DNA from: an uncultured bacterium
Lineage (GTDB): Bacteria > Pseudomonadota > Gammaproteobacteria > Burkholderiales > Burkholderiaceae_C
NCBI GenBank assembly: GCA_903928495.1
Contig: CAIYQZ010000050.1
Location: forward strand, 23,526-87,525
Direction of reading: 5' to 3'
DNA length: 64,000 bases
Part shown: positions 27,292 to 34,669 of the stretch, one piece after another
Layout: every line of letters begins with the position of its first letter
Numbering within the stretch: the stretch's first letter is position 1
Program-made: the position numbers and the translations under genes
Notes under the pieces: model-generated
Seen by the model: the letters and a program-made list of their open reading frames with translations, nothing else
What the model was told of the DNA's origin: nothing
Databases searched by the model: none

Positions 27292-27319
27292 AGATAGGGG
27301 CGCCCGGCCCCTTTTCAAG
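27292..27319 (-). promoter_or_regulatory. Candidate sigma-32 (RpoH) promoter of htpG
   Basis: On the minus strand, CTTGAAA (27319-27313) is an exact match to the sigma-32 -35 consensus. After 13 bp comes CCCTATCT (27299-27292), which matches CCCCATNT at all but one specified base. The TGA in CTTGAAA is also the stop codon of the upstream hydrolase gene. Confidence 0.75.
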
Positions 27320-28556
27320 CACCCAGCCAGGCCACGAGCTGGCGGCCCACCACCGGGCTGCCAAGCAAGTCCAGGTGGCCGGTGCGGTGCAGCACCAACT
27401 GGTGGTTCGGCCCAAACGCGAGCTTTCGCCTAGGGTCGCGGTGTTGGCCCAGGGCGCTGTCCAGTGGCACAAGGCCATCGCCAGTGAGTCGCTCGGCCAG
27501 CAGGCCACGCTGCGCAGCCAGGGTGGCCGCCACCGTGAAGCACGCAACGCCGTCGGGCAGGGGCACGGGGGTGCGGCTGTCGGCCCTGCGCCGCAAGCGC
27601 TCGCGCCCTTGCCAGTCGCTGGCGAGCAGGTCGCCGTGCCGCAAATCGGTGATGCCTGCGCTGCGCACTTCACCCAAGCGCGCAAACGGACCGGAAAAAC
27701 GCGACACCCAGGGCGTGTGGGCCAGCACTTCGTCCACCCAGGCACCGGCACGCTCCAGCGGCGCGCCGTGGTGTGGCGTGCCCAGGCAGGCCAGATGCTT
27801 CAGGTGAGCTGGCCAGGTGTGCCCCGCTTGCATGGCTGCGTGGTGGGCGCTGCGCGACACCAAACCGCCCATGCTGTGGCCCACCAGACTGAGTGTGTGC
27901 AGCGGCACGGGCCAATGGGTCACGAGCGCTTGCAGCAGATCGGCCAGTTGTGCGCCGTTGTCAGACACATGCAGCCCGCTGTTGTAGCGGAGGTACAGGG
28001 GCGTGGCTCCCAGGGCCTGGGCCAACACGGCACCGTGGTCGTGCCCCTGGTGGGCCCACTGGCGGTCGTTCATGCACAGGCCATGCACCAGCACCACCAC
28101 ATGGCCCGACGCAGCACCCGGTAGCAAGACGGGTGCGGCCACATTCAGCGGCAGGCCCTGCCAACGCAGTTGCATGGGCAGGGCCAAAGCATTGTCGGTG
28201 GCAACCAAATGGTCGCCCAGCACGCCGTTCAGGGCCGACAGCACGGCTTCGCGCTCGGGGCTGTCGGCGGCCAGTGCCTCTGAACCAGGCACTGGTACCA
28301 GCCTGGCCAGTGCACGCTCCAGCCCCCAGCCCACCAGTTGGGTGGTGGCACGCACGCTGCGGTACACAAAACCCGTGATGCCCGCTGTGCGGCCCGGCAG
28401 CTTTGCAGCACGCCCGCCGGTACTGCGCAACACGGCCTGGTGCACACCCTCGGTGATGCCGATGATGCCGGTGGTGGCCTGTGTGGCCAACTGAACACCC
28501 GCACGCAGGTCAGACGCCTTGAGGTGGCGCAGGCCCGGGCGGTCAGAAGGTTTCAT
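27315..28556 (-). CDS. Alpha/beta hydrolase, lipase/esterase-like
   Basis: A 413-residue serine hydrolase. The N-terminal 120 residues are a helical extension. The core begins at VVVLVHGLCMNDRQW (oxyanion strand); the nucleophile elbow is GHSMGG, with HLACLGTPHHGAP after it, as in triacylglycerol lipases and PGAP1-like enzymes. A late acidic residue in LTGDGLVPLDSA and the His in HRTGHLDLLGS complete a likely triad. No signal peptide is apparent. ATG 28556 overlaps the rRNA pseudouridine synthase gene by 14 bp. The natural substrate is unknown. Confidence 0.88.
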   Translation of the reverse strand: MKPSDRPGLRHLKASDLRAGVQLATQATTGIIGITEGVHQAVLRSTGGRAAKLPGRTAGITGFVYRSVRATTQLVGWGLERALARLVPVPGSEALAADSPEREAVLSALNGVLGDHLVATDNALALPMQLRWQGLPLNVAAPVLLPGAASGHVVVLVHGLCMNDRQWAHQGHDHGAVLAQALGATPLYLRYNSGLHVSDNGAQLADLLQALVTHWPVPLHTLSLVGHSMGGLVSRSAHHAAMQAGHTWPAHLKHLACLGTPHHGAPLERAGAWVDEVLAHTPWVSRFSGPFARLGEVRSAGITDLRHGDLLASDWQGRERLRRRADSRTPVPLPDGVACFTVAATLAAQRGLLAERLTGDGLVPLDSALGQHRDPRRKLAFGPNHQLVLHRTGHLDLLGSPVVGRQLVAWLGA

Positions 28557-29694
28557 CGGGCAACAGGTAACGCCACTGGCCGGCAGGCAGGTTGCCCAGG
28601 GTGATGCGGCCCATGCGGATGCGCTTCAAGCCCACCACCTTCAGGCCCACCTGCTCGCACATGCGGCGGATCTGGCGTTTTTTGCCCTGCGTGAGCACAA
28701 AGCGCAGCTGCTCGGGGTTTTGCCAGTCCACGCGGGCGGGCTTGAGCGGCTCGCCGTCCAGGCTCAGGCCGTGACGCAGCAACGCCATTTGCGCCTCGGG
28801 AAACACCGACTGCACGTCGGTGGCAATGTCGCGCCCGTCCGGGGCGGTACAGGTCACGCGCACCAGGTATTCCTTCTCCATCTCGGAGTCTTCGCCAATG
28901 AGCTGGCGCGCCACGCGGCCGTCCTGGGTGAGCACGAGTAGGCCCACGGAGTCGATGTCCAGCCGCCCAGCGGGGGCCAGACCCTGCAGCTGGCTGAAGT
29001 TGAAGCGCGTGCGGCTGGTGCAATGCTGCCAACGGGTGCGCGGGTTGATGAGGGTGACCGCAGGCTGGTGCCCGTCTTCGGCCTGGCCGCTCACAAAACC
29101 CATGGGTTTGTGCAGCAGGATGGTGACCTGCTGCTCCTGCTGGCCTTTGGCCTGCTCGCTCACCTCGATTCGGTCGCCGGGCTGCACCAGTTGGCCCATC
29201 TCGGCCACCACACCGTTGACGGTGACCCAGCCTTGTTCGATCCAGGCATCGCCCTCGCGGCGCGAGCACATGCGCAGCTCGGCCATGCGCTTGTTCAGGC
29301 GCGTGCCCTCGGCGCCAACCGGGGGCGCCGCCACGCGGCGCGCGGCACCTGCCGCCGGGGCCGGTGCGGGCTGTGGTTGCGCGGGCTTGGGCCGCTCCAC
29401 CTGTGCGAAGGGGCGTGCGCCCGCGTGGTCGCGCACGGGGCTGTCAAAACGCTCACCCCGCTCGGGGCGTGAGGCGGGCCGTGCATCTGCGCGAGGTCCG
29501 GGTGCCGAGCGGCCAGCGTCGCGCGGGGCACGCGGGGGCCGCTCGTCGCGCTCCCTTTGGCGCGGCGGGGCCGGGGGTGTGACATCAGGGCCGGGCGCGG
29601 GGCTGGGGTTGGACAGGCGCTCCAGGGCCAAGGCCCGTTGCTCGCGCAGTTGTTTTTGGTCGGCGCGAAGGCCCAGGGGTTTGCGATCTGTCAT
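28543..29694 (-). CDS. RsuA/RluB/RluF-family pseudouridine synthase
   Basis: Isomerises uridine to pseudouridine in ribosomal RNA. 383 residues: an N-terminal low-complexity region rich in Pro, Arg, Ala and Asp (about 28-125), an S4 RNA-binding domain (about 130-190, TRLNKRMAELRMCSRREGDAWIEQG region), then the catalytic domain with AGRLDIDSVGLLVL containing the nucleophilic Asp, and KKRQIRRMCEQVGL near the end. Within the family the domain spacing is closest to RluF-like enzymes, but I do not assign the target base. ATG 29694. It overlaps the downstream hydrolase by 14 bp. Confidence 0.9.
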   Translation of the reverse strand: MTDRKPLGLRADQKQLREQRALALERLSNPSPAPGPDVTPPAPPRQRERDERPPRAPRDAGRSAPGPRADARPASRPERGERFDSPVRDHAGARPFAQVERPKPAQPQPAPAPAAGAARRVAAPPVGAEGTRLNKRMAELRMCSRREGDAWIEQGWVTVNGVVAEMGQLVQPGDRIEVSEQAKGQQEQQVTILLHKPMGFVSGQAEDGHQPAVTLINPRTRWQHCTSRTRFNFSQLQGLAPAGRLDIDSVGLLVLTQDGRVARQLIGEDSEMEKEYLVRVTCTAPDGRDIATDVQSVFPEAQMALLRHGLSLDGEPLKPARVDWQNPEQLRFVLTQGKKRQIRRMCEQVGLKVVGLKRIRMGRITLGNLPAGQWRYLLPDETF

Positions 29695-29701
29695 TTTTTA
29701 T

Positions 29702-29757
29702 ATAGCTATAAACCCCCACCAATAAAGCGGTAGAGGCCAAAATTTCCTGAAAATCAG
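29702..29757 (+). repeat. Dispersed AT-rich repeat, copy 4
   Basis: Begins ATAGCTATAAACCCCC and continues AATAAAGCGGTAGAGGCC, then AAAATTTCC and TGAAAATCAG. It shares GCGGTAGAGGC with copy 1. It fills the spacer between the EAL protein stop and the pseudouridine synthase start, and its last bases touch the EAL stop codon. Confidence 0.65.
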
Positions 29758-32123
29758 CGGGCAGACTGCTGGTGCCAACGTTCACATTGGGCCATGAAGT
29801 CTGTGGCGGGTACGGGTTTGCTCATGTGGTAGCCCTGCGCTTCGTCGCAGTGCAACTCGCCCAGTTGCGCCAGGATGGCGGCGTTTTCCACACCTTCGGC
29901 CACCACGGTCAGCCCCAGGTTGTGGGCCAGGTCGATGGTGGAGCGCACGATTTTCGCGTCGCTCTGGTCGTGCTCCATGCCCATCACGAAAGACTTGTCT
30001 ATTTTCAGCTCGTTCACGGGAAGGCGCTTCAAATAGGCGAGCGAAGAATACCCGGTGCCAAAGTCGTCGATCGACAGTTTGAACCCCTGGGCCGAGAGTT
30101 TGTTCAGTGTGGCCTCGGCCCGCTGGGGGTCGTCCATGATGGCGCTTTCGGTGATTTCGAGGCAAAAGCCGCTGGTGGGCACCTGGTATTGCGCCATCAC
30201 ATCGGCCAGGCGACGCGGGAACTCCAGGTCCAGCAGGTCGCGGGTGGAGAGGTTGATGGCCACGCGAATGTGTTGGTCAGGCCGTTGCAAACCCTGCCAC
30301 TGCCGGGCGGCCTCTTCAAACATCCACAGCGTGAGCTGGCGCACAAAGCCGGTTTGCTCGGCAAACGGAATGAACAGCATGGGCGGCACCAGTCCGCGCT
30401 GCGGGTGCTGCCAACGCACCAGTGCCTCGGCCGCCACCACCCGCCCGGTGGCCACACTGATTTTGGGTTGCAGGAACAGACGCAGCTCACCGTGCTCCAG
30501 GGCATGGCGCAGGTCGGTCAACAGCGACAGGTTCTGCGCGCTGGACGAGTCCAGTGCGGGCTCGTAGGCAAGCGTGCCCACCGTGCGCGATTTGGCCGCA
30601 TGCATGGCAATTTCAGATCGGCTGAGCAAGACATCGGGCAAGTCACCATCGGCTGGCCAGCTGGCCACACCCATGCTGGCACTCACGTCGACGGTCTGGC
30701 CATTGAGCGCCAGCGGTTCTTCAAACGCCCGCGAGATGGCCTGGCTCAACTGCAACGCCCCCTCGCCATTGGTGCGGTACAACAACAGGCCGAACACATC
30801 ACCGCCCAGGCGGGCCACACAGTCGCGCTCGCGCCGCAACTGTGACTGCAGGCGCTGCGCCACGGCCTTGAGCAATTCGTCGCCGAAGGCATACCCGAGC
30901 ACATCGTTGACGTGTTTGAACCGGTCGAGGTTGAGTGTGATGACGGACACGGGCACGGACTCGGCTCGCCGTGTGGTCATCGCTTCGATCAGTTCTTCAC
31001 GAAACTGCTCCCGGTTGGGCAGGCCGGTGAGGCGGTCCCAATAGGCGAGCTGGCGCACTTCGGCCTGCTTGGCCGCCACGACGGTGCGCATGTGGTCGAA
31101 CGCCCGAGACAGCGTGCCCACCTCATCGGCCCGGCGCAGTGCGGGCAGGGGCGCGTCGAAATCGCCCGTCTCCAGCCGCTGCACGGACACCAACAGCCGC
31201 TGCAGGGGCTCGGTGACCCAACGGGCGGTCAGCGTGCTGCCCACCGCAAACAGCGCCACGCCCGCCAGCGTGATGGTGAACAACACCCACTGCAAACGCA
31301 CGTAGGGGGCGAGAACTTCGTCAACGGAGCGCAGCAGCAGTGAATCGACCTGGCCCGCCGCACCATCCAGGCTGACGCGCCGCGTGAGCAGTGCCTGGCC
31401 TTGCAAGTCGATCTCGCCCCCCTGAAAACCGTTCAGGCTGACACCGGCCAGGTCCGCCGCCGCAAGGGTGCTGACCGCAACATTGACCTGACCGCCCTGG
31501 GGCTTGGTGAGCACAGCCAGATGAATGTCGAGCAAGTCGTACACATCGTCTGCCAGCGCCTGGTCGATGGGAAACCCCATCAGCACCCAGCCAATGACCA
31601 GGGGCGCCCGCATGGGCACCATCACAAACTGATAGGGCACGGTGCCCAACAGGGCAATCTGCCCCGCCCCGCCGGCCACGGCTCCCCCAGCCACCAGGGA
31701 CTGAGCCAGCGTGGTCAACATGCCTGGGTGTGGCGCAGCGTCGGTGTGGCTGATGGCCTGCAACTGCAATTGGGCATTGAACTGGGCGGTGATGCGCGAA
31801 CCGATGCGCGAGCCGTGGTTGTCCAGAGCGGAGCGGATGGTTTCCAGGTCGCCGGAGTTGACCGCAGAGCGGAACCCGAAATCAGCGGCCAGCACGGCAG
31901 CGCCCAACTGCAACTTGTCGGCGTTTTGGGAGAGCACCCGCAGCCACACGCGCTCACCCACCGCGAGTTCATGCGCGATCTGTGTGCGGGCGTTGCTGGC
32001 AATGTTGGAGCGCACCACGCCAAACCCGGCAATCTGCACCACCAGCAGCAACAGCAGCGATACCCCCACGATGCGCCCCACCAGCCCCATGCCGCGCCAA
32101 CGGGACACCAGCAGTCCGCTCAT
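29754..32123 (-). CDS. Sensor protein with HAMP, degenerate GGDEF and intact EAL domain
   Basis: A 789-residue inner-membrane protein, probably a cyclic di-GMP phosphodiesterase. TM1 is at about 15-35, followed by a periplasmic sensor region of about 240 residues, TM2 near 280-305, then HAMP (about 305-355). The GGDEF domain (about 370-530) has RLGGDVFGL, so the active site reads GGDVF and is probably inactive for synthesis. The EAL domain (about 545-785) keeps EALVRW at 566-571, INLS, EITES, DDFGTGYSS, KIDKSFV and AEGVEN, all the residues needed for hydrolysis. ATG 32123 overlaps the stop of the cupredoxin-like gene (ATGA). The periplasmic domain is not one I recognise. Confidence 0.92.
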   Translation of the reverse strand: MSGLLVSRWRGMGLVGRIVGVSLLLLLVVQIAGFGVVRSNIASNARTQIAHELAVGERVWLRVLSQNADKLQLGAAVLAADFGFRSAVNSGDLETIRSALDNHGSRIGSRITAQFNAQLQLQAISHTDAAPHPGMLTTLAQSLVAGGAVAGGAGQIALLGTVPYQFVMVPMRAPLVIGWVLMGFPIDQALADDVYDLLDIHLAVLTKPQGGQVNVAVSTLAAADLAGVSLNGFQGGEIDLQGQALLTRRVSLDGAAGQVDSLLLRSVDEVLAPYVRLQWVLFTITLAGVALFAVGSTLTARWVTEPLQRLLVSVQRLETGDFDAPLPALRRADEVGTLSRAFDHMRTVVAAKQAEVRQLAYWDRLTGLPNREQFREELIEAMTTRRAESVPVSVITLNLDRFKHVNDVLGYAFGDELLKAVAQRLQSQLRRERDCVARLGGDVFGLLLYRTNGEGALQLSQAISRAFEEPLALNGQTVDVSASMGVASWPADGDLPDVLLSRSEIAMHAAKSRTVGTLAYEPALDSSSAQNLSLLTDLRHALEHGELRLFLQPKISVATGRVVAAEALVRWQHPQRGLVPPMLFIPFAEQTGFVRQLTLWMFEEAARQWQGLQRPDQHIRVAINLSTRDLLDLEFPRRLADVMAQYQVPTSGFCLEITESAIMDDPQRAEATLNKLSAQGFKLSIDDFGTGYSSLAYLKRLPVNELKIDKSFVMGMEHDQSDAKIVRSTIDLAHNLGLTVVAEGVENAAILAQLGELHCDEAQGYHMSKPVPATDFMAQCERWHQQSAR

Positions 32124-32725
32124 GGCTGCAAGGGCCACAGCCGAACGGTGGTTTTGACCCCGGAGGGCCCCACTTCCAGCGGCTGGCTGATGGCTTCAGC
32201 CCCCACAGGCAAGCGGGCGTGCCAGGCACGCAAGGTGTATTTGCCAGGTGGCACATCCAGCGTGACCTGGCCGCTGGCTGGTGTGGTCGCAAAGTAAGGT
32301 GTGTCGACCACCACCACCCAGGCCACCATGTGGTCATGGATGTTGCAACCCAGCACGGCCACTCCCGAGCGGTCAAACACCACCGGGTTGGCGGGCGTGC
32401 CGGTGTAGAGCTTGAGTTCGAACTTCTTGGCCGGAGAGAACGAATACACGTGGTGGCGCACCGTGTCACGGTTGGGGAACGTCACAGAGGTGCCACGGGT
32501 GACCACCAGCACGTCGGGTACAAAGGCTTTCTTCTCCTGGGCCATTTCGGCAGCAGCCAATGGCTTGGCCAATTGGGCAGCCTGTGGAGAGTCCAGAAAA
32601 ACCACGGCGCCCGCCAGCGGGTCGCCTGCGGTGCCCAGCGCACTGACCACCACCGGAGCGGCTTGCGCAGCTGCAACCCACGCCAGGCCCAACGGCCACC
32701 AACGGGCAAGCTGGCGCAGGCTCAT
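32120..32725 (-). CDS. Periplasmic cupredoxin-like protein (methylamine-utilization-protein-like)
   Basis: A 201-residue exported protein with a signal peptide ending in AAQAAP. The central domain has FPNRDTVRHHVYSFSP and GCNIHDHMVAW; spacing of His, Cys, His and Met resembles type I copper ligands, though the Cys-His-Met cluster is tighter (C-x2-H-x2-M) than in plastocyanin. A C-terminal strand-rich part (VTLDVPPGKYTLRAWH) resembles a carboxypeptidase-regulatory-like fold. Related proteins carry the name methylamine utilization protein without proven function. It is translationally coupled (4-bp ATGA overlaps) both to the DUF4394 gene before it and the EAL gene after it. Confidence 0.8.
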   Translation of the reverse strand: MSLRQLARWWPLGLAWVAAAQAAPVVVSALGTAGDPLAGAVVFLDSPQAAQLAKPLAAAEMAQEKKAFVPDVLVVTRGTSVTFPNRDTVRHHVYSFSPAKKFELKLYTGTPANPVVFDRSGVAVLGCNIHDHMVAWVVVVDTPYFATTPASGQVTLDVPPGKYTLRAWHARLPVGAEAISQPLEVGPSGVKTTVRLWPLQP

Positions 32726-33678
32726 GGTTCGATGGCCATGCCAATCAGCGGCTGGCCCGTGCCCACGGTGCCCACAAAAGTGGCTTGACCGGTGGACAGG
32801 TCCACGCGATACAACCGGGTCGAGGGGTGCTGCGCACTGCGCACGGCTGCGAGGGCTGTGTTGCGCACATCGGAAATGTCAAAAGCGGCGTCGGTCAACG
32901 CCCCGGTACCCAGAGAACCCACCGTGCGCAGCAAACCCAGGTTGGGCGACTCCACCGGAGCAACCCCTTCACGCGACCCCTGCAACGCCAGTGTTCCACT
33001 GGCGCCGTCGAGCACAAAGTTGGTGGTGAGTTTTTCGTCTTTGGTGTTGTAGGTGTATGCAGCCGCCAGCACGCGGGGCTTCTGGCCTTGGCGGACATCG
33101 CCTGGCGCGTAGGCCAGATCGGGATCGGCTTGGCCGCCGAGTGTCTGGGCGTCAAAGTCGATCTGCGCACCGGTGTCCGGGTGGAAACGCAAATTCTGCC
33201 CGGCATCGCTCACCAGGCGGATGCGGTCCAGCGCAGGGTTGAAGTCCATGCCAAACAGTTGACCACGCAAGGCGACTGGCGGCTTGCCCGTGCCCACCGG
33301 CTTGAGCTGCCCGGTGCCCACATCAAGCGTGAAGATTTGCCCGCTGCGGCTGAGGGCATACAACACGCCCTTGGCCACGCGAAAGTCGATGCCCACCAGC
33401 GCGTCACCCGTTTGCAGGCCCTTGACCGCCACGCTCGCCTGAACCCGCCGGGGCTGACCCGCATTGAACCGGATGAGATCCCCCGCGGTGGTCAGCGCCC
33501 ACACCGTTTCTGGTGCTGGAGGGCCCTCTGTTTCGGGTGGGTTGTGTGTGGTGGAGGCACAGCCAATCATCGATGCCGCACACACGGCAGACGCACACCA
33601 AACAGCCACTCCCGAACGGCGGCGGGATGCTGCGACTGGAGCGGCCTGTTCAACAGGCCGGACAGGCAGTGTTTTCAT
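32722..33678 (-). CDS. DUF4394-domain lipoprotein
   Basis: A 318-residue predicted lipoprotein. The signal region has Arg residues, then a hydrophobic stretch and SMIGC as the lipobox, followed by a Pro/Glu-rich linker. The main domain repeats short blade-like units such as VWALTTAGDLIRFN, LVGIDFRVAKGVLYALS and FGMDFNPALDRIRLVSD, the pattern of DUF4394, a beta-propeller-like family of unknown function. ATG 33678 has GGAG 8 nt upstream. It heads an operon with the cupredoxin-like and EAL genes, so it may be the outer part of a sensor. Confidence 0.85.
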   Translation of the reverse strand: MKTLPVRPVEQAAPVAASRRRSGVAVWCASAVCAASMIGCASTTHNPPETEGPPAPETVWALTTAGDLIRFNAGQPRRVQASVAVKGLQTGDALVGIDFRVAKGVLYALSRSGQIFTLDVGTGQLKPVGTGKPPVALRGQLFGMDFNPALDRIRLVSDAGQNLRFHPDTGAQIDFDAQTLGGQADPDLAYAPGDVRQGQKPRVLAAAYTYNTKDEKLTTNFVLDGASGTLALQGSREGVAPVESPNLGLLRTVGSLGTGALTDAAFDISDVRNTALAAVRSAQHPSTRLYRVDLSTGQATFVGTVGTGQPLIGMAIEP

Positions 33679-33769
33679 GGGGGCACTCCGGAAGAAACAT
33701 AAAACAACAGGTGATCGAGTCACTGTACACGGCTGCAGGCATTCGCGCTCTGGCGGGAACCACCGCAGG

Positions 33770-34477
33770 TCACCGCCGTTGTGCGGTGCGCAACGCCATC
33801 AGGTCCAGCACCCGCAGACCACCGTATTCGACCTGAATGGCTCCTTGAGCCTCCAGAGCTTTCAAGGCCTCATTTACCCGCTGGCGCGACAGCCCCACCA
33901 GATAAGCCAATTCCTGCTGGGTGATGCGCAGCACCTCTCCAACACTGGGGTACAGCACAGGATTCACCAGCGAGGCCAGGCTGCGGGCCACGCGCAAATC
34001 AGGGTCGTTCAGGCGGTCGATTTCGCGTGCGGCAATGAACTGGCCCAGTCGCTCATTCAACTGCAACATGACAAAGCGGTTGAACCCCAGCGAGTGTTCA
34101 ATCAGCCAATGGAACGTGTCTGACGGCAGACCCGCCACCCGGCTTTTGCGCAGGGCCTGGATGTTGTAGCGGTAGGCCTCACGTTTGAGCACCGTACCTT
34201 CGCCAAACCAGCCCCCGGGGGCCACGCCGGTAAAGGTGATGACGGGCCCCTGGCTGTCGTCGTTGCTCATTTTCAGCAGCCCGTCGACGAGGCCAAACCA
34301 GTAAGTGGCCTGGCGGCCGATGCGGCAAATGGTGTCACCCGGTGCAGCCTCTGTCACCACCAGTGCGTCGCAGGCGCGGTCCTGTTCGGACTGCGACAGG
34401 GCTGGAAACCACGGAATCTGGGCCAATTCATCGCCGGTGGGCGGGCGGGCACGTTCACGCAAGGGAATCGTCGTCAT
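33770..34477 (-). CDS. Crp/Fnr-family transcriptional regulator
   Basis: A 235-residue regulator with an N-terminal cyclic-nucleotide-binding-type beta-barrel (about 25-145, including GDTICRIGRQATYWFGLVDG and GGWFGEGTVL), a dimer helix and a C-terminal winged helix (about 165-230, ITQQELAYLVGLSRQRVNEAL). The barrel lacks the FNR cysteine cluster and the RTA/RxSA motif that grips cAMP in CRP, so the effector is unknown. The recognition helix carries SRQRVNE. It is divergent from the acyl-CoA ligase/LIV operon, with a perfect dyad at 34552-34569 between them that is a natural binding-site candidate. ATG 34477. Confidence 0.9.
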   Translation of the reverse strand: MTTIPLRERARPPTGDELAQIPWFPALSQSEQDRACDALVVTEAAPGDTICRIGRQATYWFGLVDGLLKMSNDDSQGPVITFTGVAPGGWFGEGTVLKREAYRYNIQALRKSRVAGLPSDTFHWLIEHSLGFNRFVMLQLNERLGQFIAAREIDRLNDPDLRVARSLASLVNPVLYPSVGEVLRITQQELAYLVGLSRQRVNEALKALEAQGAIQVEYGGLRVLDLMALRTAQRR

Positions 34478-34528
34478 GGTGACAAAGCCAGCAAAAGTGC
34501 CTGCAACGCGGGCGAAATATAGGGAAAG

Positions 34529-34548
34529 TCCTAGGAGGGTTGACCCTT
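34529..34548 (+). promoter_or_regulatory. TCCTAGG/GTTGACCCTT motif in the Crp/Fnr-ligase spacer
   Basis: TCCTAGGAGGGTTGACCCTT recurs, with a 3-bp deletion, next to the petA promoter (624-608, minus strand). TTGACC could act as a -35 box; the flanking dyad suggests a protein site instead. Confidence 0.35.
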
Positions 34549-34551
34549 CAA

Positions 34552-34569
34552 TTGTCGTCGCAACGACAA
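34552..34569. promoter_or_regulatory. Perfect 7-4-7 dyad, candidate Crp/Fnr-family operator
   Basis: TTGTCGT-CGCA-ACGACAA is a perfect inverted repeat. Its core, TGTCG-N6-CGACA, has the same half-site spacing as the CRP site TGTGA-N6-TCACA. It lies 75 bp upstream of the regulator start and 100 bp upstream of the ligase start. Confidence 0.6.
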
Positions 34570-34669
34570 CATAACGTCAAATCAAAGCACAAAATCCGGC
34601 CCAGAACAAGCATTGCAGGCTTGGAGCAGAGCAGCCCCAGTCATTGCAATGTGCACATCAGGAGATGCC

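Noticed and set aside
33770..34477. Assigning the regulator as FNR or Anr
   Set aside because: The N-terminal cysteines for the 4Fe-4S cluster are absent and the recognition helix differs, so only the Crp/Fnr family level is supported.
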